Positions 9,076 through 16,777 of a DNA stretch of 64,000 nucleotides are shown here, piece by piece (within the stretch, counting starts at the first letter, position 1; the number at the start of each line of letters is the position of its first letter). The position numbers and the translations under genes are program-made. The stretch is taken from positions 1 to 64,000 of the forward strand of contig NZ_JACJSB010000020.1 of assembly GCF_014697585.1 (NCBI RefSeq). Direction: 5' to 3'. The notes beneath the pieces are model-generated. The model worked only from the letters and a program-made list of their open reading frames with translations, was not told the DNA's origin and ran no database searches. Source of the DNA: Dolichospermum sp. FACHB-1091. Lineage in GTDB: Bacteria > Cyanobacteriota > Cyanobacteriia > Cyanobacteriales > Nostocaceae.

Positions 9076-9321
9076 TCATTTTTCCCCAGATAAATTTGTT
9101 GGTGGCCGATCATTACTCCAAGCCCACCAGACATAACCGCAATGACAATGATAAAATTCTTGCCATTTACGACGACGATCTGCCGTAGTTACGGGCGATC
9201 GCCTATTTAACCAGACATTAACAGCCTCTCGACTACTGGCGTGGCATTTAGGACAATGAAACTGATAGGCGTGAGTTGCCCGATTTGTCCATTCTGGCGG
9301 ATGAGGATCAAAAGCGTCCAT
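9076..9321 (-). CDS. Small conserved zinc-ribbon-like protein
   Basis: An 81-aa protein of unknown function. I prefer the Met at 9321 (MDAFDPHPPEWTN) because the longer reading frame back to 9426 would overlap the divergent gene starting at 9377. It has one CPKC pair and a second CHC pair about 40 residues later, consistent with a zinc ribbon, and is rich in Trp and His. Its neighbour on the other strand is a DUF3318-like membrane protein. Confidence 0.65.
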   Translation of the reverse strand: MDAFDPHPPEWTNRATHAYQFHCPKCHASSREAVNVWLNRRSPVTTADRRRKWQEFYHCHCGYVWWAWSNDRPPTNLSGEK

Positions 9322-9376
9322 ATCAATATAAAGTGTAATCTTAATAGCCACTGAATATAGATAATTATGACTAATA

Positions 9377-9988
9377 ATGGATGCTATGGAGTCAAATATT
9401 GAAATTCGTCGTTTATTGGATGTCATGCCTGCTTCTGGGCGAATGATGACAAAAATCGTCAGTAAACCAGAACAACAACAGGTAATAGATGCTGCCTTTC
9501 CCCTGCCTTTAAGTCAATCAAGACCGATATATATTAATTTTGATTTGTGGCGACGGTTAACAAAACCCCAACGGGATTTACTGCTATTGCAGATGGTTTG
9601 CTGGTTAACAGGCGTAAAATGGTTACAACCTAATATTTATCAAGGAGTAGTTTTAGCGGGGTTTATAGGGGGAATAATCGAAGCAATCCAATCTGATGTA
9701 GTAGGTGTGGTAATATCTGGGGGATTAAGTGCTTTAGCCGCCATACAAATTTGGCGCATGAATAGGTCTCAGGAATCAGAATTAAATGCTGATATAGCGG
9801 CTATTCGTATTGCCCAAAGACGAGGTTATTCAGAAACCGAAGCCGCCGAACATTTGTTAACGGCTATTGAAGCCGTAGCAAAAATAGAAGGGCGTTCTGG
9901 ACTGAATTTTAGTGAATTAATTCGTTATCAAAACTTGAGAGTAATTGCTGGTTTATCACCAGTGGGTATTCCTAAAAATTATCAATAG
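9377..9988 (+). CDS. DUF3318-like membrane protein
   Basis: A 203-aa protein resembling the cyanobacterial DUF3318 family, function unknown. The N-terminus (EIRRLLDVMPASGRM) and a patch with LTKPQRDLLLLQMVCWL are distinctive. Two hydrophobic helices follow (VVLAGFIGGIIEAI and VVGVVISGGLSALAAI), then a soluble helical tail with DIAAIRIAQRRGYSETEAAEHLL. A second Met three codons in (9386) is an equally possible start; neither has a strong ribosome binding site. Confidence 0.75.
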   Translation: MDAMESNIEIRRLLDVMPASGRMMTKIVSKPEQQQVIDAAFPLPLSQSRPIYINFDLWRRLTKPQRDLLLLQMVCWLTGVKWLQPNIYQGVVLAGFIGGIIEAIQSDVVGVVISGGLSALAAIQIWRMNRSQESELNADIAAIRIAQRRGYSETEAAEHLLTAIEAVAKIEGRSGLNFSELIRYQNLRVIAGLSPVGIPKNYQ

Positions 9989-10088
9989 ATTTACAGCGGA
10001 GTGGTGACAAAGACTCGTGGTTTCATCAATTTTAACTTTAAGGTGGCGTGTAAAAGGGTAAAATCAAAGGATTATCACCCAAAGATGG

Positions 10089-10205
10089 TGGTTTATCTTA
10101 ACAAATTTTGATGCCTTAGAATTGAATATTTCTGCCTATAAACAAAGATTTGATATTCAAGAAGTGTTTAGAGATTTCCAGAAAGGAGGCTATTATTTAG
10201 AATAA
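10089..10205 (+). pseudogene. Remnant of an IS4-type transposase C-terminus
   Basis: Frame translation from 10089 gives WFILTNFDALELNISAYK, then RFDIQEVFRDFQKGGYYLE and a stop. This pattern (a YxxRxxIExxFRDxKxGGxxLE-type motif with its catalytic Glu) is characteristic of IS4-family transposases. A short piece, KGKIKGLSPKDG, lies just before it (about 10045-10088) in another frame, so at least one frameshift separates them. No terminal repeats were found; this is a decayed fragment. Confidence 0.75.
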
Positions 10206-10231
10206 CCATTAGTTGTGTCTTTTTACAAGTT

Positions 10232-11401
10232 ATGAATTACGAATTATCGCGCATGAATGGGATTCAATCACCAATTATTCCCGTGATTGGAGAATTAATT
10301 AAAAACTCTCCCGGAACGATTTCCCTGGGTCAAGGTGTGGTTCACTACCAACCTCCAGCAACGGTTATGTCACTATTACCAAAGTTTCTTGCTGAACCGA
10401 AAAATCATCTTTATCAAGCTGTGGTTGGTGTTCCTGAATTATTAACAGCGTTAGCAGCAAAATTATCAATATTTAATGGTATTGATATTAATGAAAAAAA
10501 TGCTGTTGTGGTGACTGCTGGTAGCAATATGGGCTTTATAAATACTATTTTAGCAATTACTTCTCCTGGTGATGAAATTATTTTAAATACTCCTTACTAT
10601 TTTAATCATGAAATGGCGATTAAAATGGCAGGTTGTCATCCGATATTAGTCCCAACTGATACAGATTACGGTTTAATTCCCCCAGCTATAGCCGCTGCAA
10701 TTACAGAGAAAACCCGTGCTGTGGTGACGGTTTCTCCTAATAATCCAACTGGTGTAGTTTATTCAGAAATGGCTTTACGTCAAGTTAATCAAATTTGTCG
10801 AGAAAAGGGAATTTATCATATTAGTGATGAGGCTTATGAATATTTTACATACAATGGTGCAAAACATTTTTCTCCTGGTGCATTTTTAGACAGTAATCGC
10901 CATACAATTTCTCTTTTTAGTTTATCAAAGGCCTATGGTTTTGCTAGTTGGAGAATTGGTTATATGGTTATTCCCGAACATTTATTAATGGCTGTAAAAA
11001 AGGTTCAGGATACTATTTTAATTTGTCCACCGGTGGTTTCTCAATATGCAGCATTAGGCGCGTTACAAGCCAAAGATAATTATTTAAAAGATAATATTAA
11101 CGCCATTGCCCAAGTTAGAGAAATAGTAATTAATGAACTCCATAATTTAGCCGGTTTATGTACGATTACACCAGCCAATGGTGCGTTTTACTTTTTCTTA
11201 AAAGTGCATACCAAAATGAATGATTTGGAATTGGTGAAAAAACTGATTCAAGAATATAAAATAGCGGTGATTCCCGGAACTACTTTTGGTATAGAACAGG
11301 GTTGTTATTTGCGCGTTGCTTATGGTGCATTATCAGCAGATACAGCAAAATCAGGTGTGGAAAGATTGGTTAAGGGACTGCAAACTGTTGTATCATCATA
11401 A
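10232..11401 (+). CDS. Class I/II pyridoxal-phosphate aminotransferase
   Basis: A 389-aa fold-type I aminotransferase of the aspartate aminotransferase-like group. The PLP-binding Lys233 sits in SLSKAYGFASWRIGY, with NNPTGVVYSE and SDEAYEYF as further signatures. Family length (about 385-400) is complete. The specific amino donor cannot be decided from sequence. A histidine phosphatase gene follows 42 bp downstream and may be co-transcribed. The transposase remnant ends 26 bp before the start. Confidence 0.9.
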   Translation: MNYELSRMNGIQSPIIPVIGELIKNSPGTISLGQGVVHYQPPATVMSLLPKFLAEPKNHLYQAVVGVPELLTALAAKLSIFNGIDINEKNAVVVTAGSNMGFINTILAITSPGDEIILNTPYYFNHEMAIKMAGCHPILVPTDTDYGLIPPAIAAAITEKTRAVVTVSPNNPTGVVYSEMALRQVNQICREKGIYHISDEAYEYFTYNGAKHFSPGAFLDSNRHTISLFSLSKAYGFASWRIGYMVIPEHLLMAVKKVQDTILICPPVVSQYAALGALQAKDNYLKDNINAIAQVREIVINELHNLAGLCTITPANGAFYFFLKVHTKMNDLELVKKLIQEYKIAVIPGTTFGIEQGCYLRVAYGALSADTAKSGVERLVKGLQTVVSS

Positions 11402-11443
11402 CCGCAACCAGAAAATTCATACTCCTTAAGATCATTTTCTCCC

Positions 11444-12091
11444 ATGAGTCAAATAGTTTGGATAGCAAGACACGCTAACCGTCTTGATTTCGTAAATCCA
11501 GATTGGTTTTTAACCGCCGAAAGACGGTATGATCCGCCTTTATCCGATGATGGTATGATACAAGCACAGCAATTAGCAAAACGACTGAAAGGGAAAAAAA
11601 TCGCTCACATTTTCGCTTCTCCATTTTTGCGAACCATACAAACTGCTCATGCGATCGCTGAAGTTTTGGATTTATCTATTAAACTAGAAATAGGTTTGAG
11701 TGAATGGCTAAATCCAGCATGGATGACCGAAGAACCGGAAAAACTCTCAACTCCAACCTTAGTCAAATTATTTCCCAGAATTGACCCCAGTTATACATCA
11801 CGTATAGCTGCACAATACCCCGAAACCCATGAAAAGGTGCGAGAACGTTCAGCCCAAACTGCCAGATGTCTATCTACTGAATTTTTTCCCCATGATATCC
11901 TATTAGTAGCCCATGGTGCTTCCGTATTGGGGGCAGCAATGGGGTTAGTGGGAGACATAGCTAAAACTGAAGTTAAGGCCTCTCTCTGTTCCTTGGTAAA
12001 AGTTGTGCGTCAAGATTCCCAATGGTTGCTGGAACTAAAAGGAGATACTTCCCATTTAACTAAAATTGAGGAATTGGTGCGATTTGTGTAA
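11444..12091 (+). CDS. Histidine phosphatase family protein (phosphoglycerate mutase-like)
   Basis: A 215-aa member of the histidine phosphatase superfamily. The catalytic RH motif appears as IARHANR near residue 10, slightly different from the usual RHG. Later signatures are ASPFLRTIQTAHAIAE and VAHGASVLGAAMG, which supplies the second catalytic histidine. The insertion RYDPPLSDDGMIQAQQLAKRL is typical of the SixA/UBASH3-like branch. Substrate unknown. It is probably co-transcribed with the upstream aminotransferase. Confidence 0.87.
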   Translation: MSQIVWIARHANRLDFVNPDWFLTAERRYDPPLSDDGMIQAQQLAKRLKGKKIAHIFASPFLRTIQTAHAIAEVLDLSIKLEIGLSEWLNPAWMTEEPEKLSTPTLVKLFPRIDPSYTSRIAAQYPETHEKVRERSAQTARCLSTEFFPHDILLVAHGASVLGAAMGLVGDIAKTEVKASLCSLVKVVRQDSQWLLELKGDTSHLTKIEELVRFV

Positions 12092-12171
12092 ATAATCTGA
12101 TCATAAGGGGATTTTCCCGAAATCCCAACGGACAATAACTAACACAGGTAACTTACTAGCTGATAAATTTT

Positions 12172-13197
12172 ATGACATTGCTACTAGCAGGAGACATCGG
12201 TGGAACAAAAACTATTTTGCGCCTGGTACAATTCTCAGATGCGGTAGGGCTAAAAACTCTGTATGAGGAAAGTTTTCCCAGTGGGGATTTTCCTGATTTA
12301 GTCCCCATGGTCCAAAGGTTTTTGACTACAGCTAATTCTAGCACACCAGACAAAGCCTGTTTTGCCATCGCTGGACCTGTGGTAGGAAATACTGCTAAGT
12401 TGACTAATTTATCATGGTTTCTGGATACGGAACGTTTAAGCAAAGAATTGGGTATTGAAAGAATTTCTCTAATTAATGACTTTGCTGCCGTTGGTTATGG
12501 TATTTTTGGTCTAACTAAACAGGATTTACTAACTTTACAGGTTGGTAAATATCAATCAACAGCACCAATGGCTATAATCGGTGCAGGAACGGGGTTAGGA
12601 CAGGGATTTTTGATTAAACAGGGACAGGATTATCAAGTCTTTCCTTCGGAGGGTGGACACGCAGATTTCGCCCCCCGCAATGAGTTAGAATTTGAATTGT
12701 TGAAATATATTTTGACTAAATATGATATTCAACGAGTATCCGTAGAAAGGGTTGTTTCTGGTTTGGGAATTACTTCTATTTATCAATTTTTACGAGATCG
12801 GAAAATAGCTACCGAGTCTCCAGCAATTGCTAACGCAGTCAGAATTTGGGAACAAGAAGCCGGAAAGTCAGAAAAAACCGTTGACCCGGGTGCGTTAATT
12901 GGGAATGCTGCTTTAGAAAAAAGCGATCGCCTTTCGGAACAAACTATGCAATTATTTATAGAGGCCTACGGTGCTGAAGCGGGGAATCTAGCCCTAAAAC
13001 TACTACCTTATGGAGGATTATACATTGCTGGTGGTATCGCCCCTAAAATCCTACCTTTAATACAGGATGGCAGTTTTCTGGCTAGTTTCACCCAGAAGGG
13101 AAGAATGGGTTCTCTTCTGGAAGAAATACCTGTATTTATGATTCTCAATCAACAAGTCGGGTTAATTGGTGCTGCTTTGTCTGCATCTAGGTTATAA
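12172..13197 (+). CDS. glk: Glucokinase
   Basis: Glk phosphorylates glucose with ATP to glucose-6-phosphate in the cytoplasm. The 341-aa protein has the phosphate-binding signatures LAGDIGGTKT at the N-terminus and GAGTGLGQGFLI in the middle, LINDFAAVGYG with the catalytic Asp, EGGHADFAPR, and the late GGLYIAGGIAPK. Length suits the bacterial Glk family. It appears monocistronic, 80 bp after the histidine phosphatase gene. Confidence 0.95.
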   Translation: MTLLLAGDIGGTKTILRLVQFSDAVGLKTLYEESFPSGDFPDLVPMVQRFLTTANSSTPDKACFAIAGPVVGNTAKLTNLSWFLDTERLSKELGIERISLINDFAAVGYGIFGLTKQDLLTLQVGKYQSTAPMAIIGAGTGLGQGFLIKQGQDYQVFPSEGGHADFAPRNELEFELLKYILTKYDIQRVSVERVVSGLGITSIYQFLRDRKIATESPAIANAVRIWEQEAGKSEKTVDPGALIGNAALEKSDRLSEQTMQLFIEAYGAEAGNLALKLLPYGGLYIAGGIAPKILPLIQDGSFLASFTQKGRMGSLLEEIPVFMILNQQVGLIGAALSASRL

Positions 13198-13275
13198 ATA
13201 GCAATAACAGTAAAATCTGCATCTACAACTTCTATGATGATGTAATATCAGTGAAATATTCAGGAGTAGCAAAAA

Positions 13276-13923
13276 ATGATCATCACTGAAATACCAACGC
13301 AATTACTAACTAACAATTGGATAACAGCAACTTGGGATGAATATATTCAAGTAATTGAAAGTTTTGCTGATAAAAAAGCCAAAAGTTATTATCATCAGGG
13401 GAAAATGAGGATAGAAATATCACCAATTGGAAATGATCATGCTTGTTACCATAGTATGATTATTTTTGCTGTTAACCTATTTGCAACAATTAAGGGAATT
13501 AAATTTAATAGCAAAGATAATTGTACATACAGGAAAATAGGATTTCAAGAAGTTCAACCAGATGTTTCTTATTATATTGCTGAAAAAGCAAATGCTATTC
13601 CCTATGGAACTTCCATTGTCAACTTAGATGTTTATCCTGTACCAGATTTAGTCATTGAAGTTGCTAATAGTTCCTTAGCTGATGATCAAGGGGAAAAACG
13701 TCTCATGTATGAAGATATGGGTATACCCGAATATTGGGTACTTGATGTCCAAAATCTCCAGATTATCCCTTTTATCATCGAAAATGGCGGAAGTAGAAGA
13801 ATTAATGAATCTCAAGTATTACCAGGATTACAGATTTCTTTACTGAATGAAGCATTAAGAAAAACTCGACAAATGGATCATAGTCAAGTTTGTGCTTGGT
13901 TATTAAGCCAATTTCAGCAATAA
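13276..13923 (+). CDS. Uma2-family (DUF820) endonuclease-like protein
   Basis: A 215-aa member of the Uma2/DUF820 family, heavily expanded in cyanobacteria and carrying a PD-(D/E)XK nuclease fold. Signature pieces are the central VQPDVSYYI and PDLVIEVANSSLADDQGEKRL, followed by YEDMGIPEYWVLD. The expected catalytic Lys position reads VANSS, as in many members, so activity is uncertain. Biological role unknown; no partner gene is adjacent. Confidence 0.88.
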   Translation: MIITEIPTQLLTNNWITATWDEYIQVIESFADKKAKSYYHQGKMRIEISPIGNDHACYHSMIIFAVNLFATIKGIKFNSKDNCTYRKIGFQEVQPDVSYYIAEKANAIPYGTSIVNLDVYPVPDLVIEVANSSLADDQGEKRLMYEDMGIPEYWVLDVQNLQIIPFIIENGGSRRINESQVLPGLQISLLNEALRKTRQMDHSQVCAWLLSQFQQ

Positions 13924-13974
13924 TCTTATGATTTCATCCTATTTTTAAATAGCGTACTCATAATTTTGGGAATT

Positions 13975-14754
13975 ATGGCAGGACATAGTAAATGGGCTAA
14001 TATTAAACGTCAAAAAGCGGTGGTAGACGCAAAAAGGGGACATATCTTTACCCAGCTATCTCGCGCGATAATTGTCGCAGCTAGAAATGGTATACCAGAC
14101 CCAGCGGGGAATTTTCAACTACGGACCGCCATTGATAAAGCCAAAGCGGCAGGTATTCCTAATGATAACATTGATAGAGCGATCGCTAAAGGAGCAGGTA
14201 CTTTTGCTGGTGATTCCTACGGAGATCCTCGCTATCACGACCGTTTAGAAGAAATTCGTTATGAAGGTTATGGTCCGGGTGGTGTCGCAATTTTGATTGA
14301 AGCCCTCACAGATAACCGCAACCGTACTGCTGCTGATTTACGGGTGTCCTTTAGTAAAAATGGCGGAAATTTGGGAGAAACCGGTTGTGTCAGTTGGATG
14401 TTTTCCCAAAAGGGTGTTTGTGTGGTTGAGGATGTAATTAATGAAGAACAGCTTTTAGAAGCTTCTTTAGGGGGAAATGCTGATTATTATGAAATGATTG
14501 CAGACCAAACATCTGAGGTATTTACTGAAGTAACAAATTTAGAGAAACTCAGCCAAGTTTTGAAAGCAAAGGGATTTAAAGTAGTTGATGTAGAAATACG
14601 CTGGATTCCTGCTAATCAAGTTGAAGTAACAAATATTGAACACGTGCGATCGCTTTTTAAATTAATTGATACCTTAGAATGTTTAGATGATGTACAAAAT
14701 GTTATCACTAATTTTGAAATAGCAGATGGTTTAATGGATACAAGTATTTCTTAA
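13975..14754 (+). CDS. YebC/PmpR-family regulatory protein
   Basis: A 259-aa YebC/PmpR-family protein, linked in other bacteria to transcription control and, in recent work, to translation of difficult sequences. I chose the ATG at 13975, which gives the universal start MAGHSKWANIKRQK; an upstream in-frame start adds only three residues. Further hallmarks are NPRTAADLR-like NRTAADLRVSFSKNGG and FEIADGLMD at the end. Complete length. The convergent purQ ends about 215 bp downstream. Confidence 0.94.
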   Translation: MAGHSKWANIKRQKAVVDAKRGHIFTQLSRAIIVAARNGIPDPAGNFQLRTAIDKAKAAGIPNDNIDRAIAKGAGTFAGDSYGDPRYHDRLEEIRYEGYGPGGVAILIEALTDNRNRTAADLRVSFSKNGGNLGETGCVSWMFSQKGVCVVEDVINEEQLLEASLGGNADYYEMIADQTSEVFTEVTNLEKLSQVLKAKGFKVVDVEIRWIPANQVEVTNIEHVRSLFKLIDTLECLDDVQNVITNFEIADGLMDTSIS

Positions 14755-14941
14755 TGCTTAATTAATATATAGCCTACATTCCGTAGCCCAACTGTCACAG
14801 AGGTAAATTACTGAGGTAAAAAAGAGAAACAAGAATAAAAACAGACATCTAAAAACAAAAAAGACCATAAATCACCAAAACTGGCATCAAAGACAAGGAT
14901 ACTTGTAAGCGATTTGGCATATAAAAATACAAATAGAAATT

Positions 14942-14964
14942 CCCGACCTCTTCGAGAAGTCGGG
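14942..14964. terminator. Hairpin between convergent yebC-family gene and purQ
   Basis: CCCGACCTC (14942-14950) and GAAGTCGGG (14956-14964) form a nine-base stem with one mismatch and a short loop. It sits just past the purQ stop on the minus strand. There is no clear T-run, so it may be a dispersed palindrome rather than a true terminator. Confidence 0.5.
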
Positions 14965-14970
14965 TATCTG

Positions 14971-15642
14971 TTACACTAAAGCTGCTACCTTCCCCAACAA
15001 ACCCTGAAATAAGCGGAAACCGTCGCTATTACCTAATGCTTTATCTGCTGCTCTTTCTGGATGTGGCATCATTCCTAATACATTACCTTGAAGATTGCAA
15101 ATCCCCGCAATATTGTTAAGCGAACCGTTGGGATTTTCTTGATAACGAAATAAAACTTGTCCGTTGGTTTCAATTTCTGCTAAAGTGGTTTCATCACTGT
15201 AAAATCGTCCCTCTCCGTGGGCAATTGGTAAAGTTATCACTTCTCCTTGCGTATAACCATGAGTCCAAGGTAAATTATTACGCTCTACCTTCAAGGGAGA
15301 GCGATCGCAAATAAAGTGCAAGTCTTGATTTCTCGTCAATGCCCCAGGTAACAAACCAGACTCAGTTAATATTTGAAACCCGTTACAAATACCGATGACA
15401 AACTTACCTTGTTGTGCATGATCAATCACTTGCTGCATAACTGGAGAAAAGCGAGCAATCGCACCACAACGTAAATAATCCCCGTAACTAAAGCCACCAG
15501 GAACAATTACCACATCTATATCAGTAATGTCTGTTTCTTGGTGCCAAATCATACGAGTTGGTTGTCCTAGCAAGTCTTTAGTAACATAAGCAACATCACG
15601 ATCGCAATTAGAACCTGGAAAAACTAAAATACCGAATTTCAT
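14971..15642 (-). CDS. purQ: Phosphoribosylformylglycinamidine synthase, glutaminase subunit
   Basis: PurQ supplies ammonia from glutamine to the PurL synthase in step four of purine synthesis, in a PurL-PurQ-PurS complex. The 223-aa class I glutamine amidotransferase shows LVFPGSNCDRD at the start, VPGGFSYGDYLRCGA, the nucleophile elbow GICNGFQ with its cysteine, and the late MMPHPERA carrying the catalytic His and Glu. purS is 44 bp upstream on the same strand. purL is not in the window. Confidence 0.97.
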   Translation of the reverse strand: MKFGILVFPGSNCDRDVAYVTKDLLGQPTRMIWHQETDITDIDVVIVPGGFSYGDYLRCGAIARFSPVMQQVIDHAQQGKFVIGICNGFQILTESGLLPGALTRNQDLHFICDRSPLKVERNNLPWTHGYTQGEVITLPIAHGEGRFYSDETTLAEIETNGQVLFRYQENPNGSLNNIAGICNLQGNVLGMMPHPERAADKALGNSDGFRLFQGLLGKVAALV

Positions 15643-15686
15643 AATTAGTCAGTGGTCAGTAGTGAATTAATTACCAAATTACAATT

Positions 15687-15965
15687 TCAAAATGCTCCCG
15701 TTTGTGATTCCACTTCAATCAAATCAAAGCGATAATTTTCGATCACGGGATTTGATAGCATTTCGTAACAAATTTGATTTAAGTCTCGACGCGCTTTCAT
15801 TTCATCTGGTGCGACAATAATTAACTCAATGTATTTACCAATTCTCACCTGTTCCACATTATCATATCCCATTTGTATGAGGCCAGATTGTACAGCCACA
15901 CCGGCGGGATCTAATACTGAATTTCTCAAGGTAACAAAAATTTTAGCTAAATATTTTCTTTGCAT
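15687..15965 (-). CDS. purS: Phosphoribosylformylglycinamidine synthase subunit PurS
   Basis: PurS is the small bridging subunit of the PurLQS complex. I chose the Met at 15965 (MQRKYLAKIFVTLRNSVLDP), which gives 92 aa, the usual family size; the reading frame extends 27 codons upstream but that part does not look like PurS. The conserved VQSGLIQMGYDNVEQVRIGKY is present. It lies before purQ in what is clearly a two-gene unit, divergent from the Fur-family gene. Confidence 0.93.
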   Translation of the reverse strand: MQRKYLAKIFVTLRNSVLDPAGVAVQSGLIQMGYDNVEQVRIGKYIELIIVAPDEMKARRDLNQICYEMLSNPVIENYRFDLIEVESQTGAF

Positions 15966-16052
15966 GAGGCCTTTGCTAAAAGCTGCGATCACTATACTAT
16001 AACTTTTATGTTGCAACTGAGTGAAAATATAATTAGGATTTAGCAATCTAGG

Positions 16053-16070
16053 GGTAATTCATCAGTTACC
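16053..16070. promoter_or_regulatory. Small inverted repeat in the purS / fur-family divergent promoter region
   Basis: GGTAA and TTACC flank an eight-base centre between the two divergent genes. It could be an operator for the Fur-family regulator, but it does not match the Zur box I know (TGATAATnATTATCA-like). Weak evidence. Confidence 0.2.
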
Positions 16071-16098
16071 GCTACCATAGATACAAATTTAACAACCC

Positions 16099-16485
16099 AT
16101 GAGAAACATTCGCACCCGTAGTCAAGAAAGGATTTTAAACCTGTTAAAAAATATTAAACACAGCATTTCCGCCCAGGATATTTACGTAGAATTACGTAAC
16201 TTTAATCAAAGTATGGGTTTAGCAACGGTTTACCGTTCTCTAGAAGCACTGAAACTAGAAGGCTTAGTACAGGTAAGAACTTTAGCAAATGGTGAAGCTC
16301 TTTATAGCTTAGTACAACAGGATAAACATCACCTAACTTGCTTACAATGCGGTATTTCCATACCCATTAATCAATGTCCTGTCCACGAACTAGAAAGACA
16401 ATTACAAACCAGTCATGAATTTAAAGTTTTTTATCACACCTTAGAGTTTTTTGGACTGTGTAATAAATGTCAAGGAAATACTTGA
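16099..16485 (+). CDS. zur: Fur-family regulator, Zur (FurB)-like
   Basis: A 128-aa metal-dependent repressor. The winged helix (SAQDIYVELRNFNQSMG, then LATVYRSLEALKLEGLVQV) is followed by the dimerisation domain, with two CxxC pairs for structural zinc (C81/C84 and C121/C124) and histidines at 77, 78, 96 and 113. The sequence most resembles cyanobacterial FurB/Zur, which represses zinc uptake and zinc-independent paralogue genes. PerR and FurA are the alternatives, and the family choice is from memory. It is divergent from purS-purQ. Confidence 0.8.
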   Translation: MRNIRTRSQERILNLLKNIKHSISAQDIYVELRNFNQSMGLATVYRSLEALKLEGLVQVRTLANGEALYSLVQQDKHHLTCLQCGISIPINQCPVHELERQLQTSHEFKVFYHTLEFFGLCNKCQGNT

Positions 16486-16505
16486 CTATCACGGATAAAA
16501 TTACT

Positions 16506-16688
16506 TAATTAACCGGAAATATTGGTTTTGAGGCTTCCTCATTATCTGATACGATGGAACCGATACCCTCTAGAGTCGCGGGAATGGTACGTGGGTCCAC
16601 AAAAAGGAAACAAAAGCCGATGGTAAAAAAGCTCTGTCAAACAGAGAACCGATCCAGCTAATAACCAAATCAATGTAAAATTTGACAT
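16506..16688 (-). pseudogene. Frameshifted small membrane protein gene
   Basis: From the ATG at 16688 the frame reads MSNFTLIWLLAGSVLCLTEL and then shifts at a run of six T (16625-16630). One base fewer would continue as FTIGFCFLFVDPRTIPATL and on to a stop at 16505-16507, giving about 60 aa. One base more would continue as FLPSAFVSFLW, which with the first half resembles the start of NfeD-family proteins. Either way the present frame is broken. A sequencing error in the homopolymer cannot be excluded. Confidence 0.45.
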
Positions 16689-16777
16689 AATGTTTGTCCT
16701 GAAGAATAGATTTATTTAGTTATCTAAAGATAAATTAAGTTATTAGCAAGGAACTTGAGATCCTTGCATAGAGATGA

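Noticed and set aside
9322-9426. N-terminal extension of the zinc-ribbon-like protein
   Set aside because: It would overlap the divergent DUF3318-like gene and looks unrelated to the conserved part starting at MDAFDP.
13276-13923. Uma2 protein as part of a defence or toxin-antitoxin system
   Set aside because: No partner gene is adjacent, and Uma2 proteins occur singly in large numbers in cyanobacteria.
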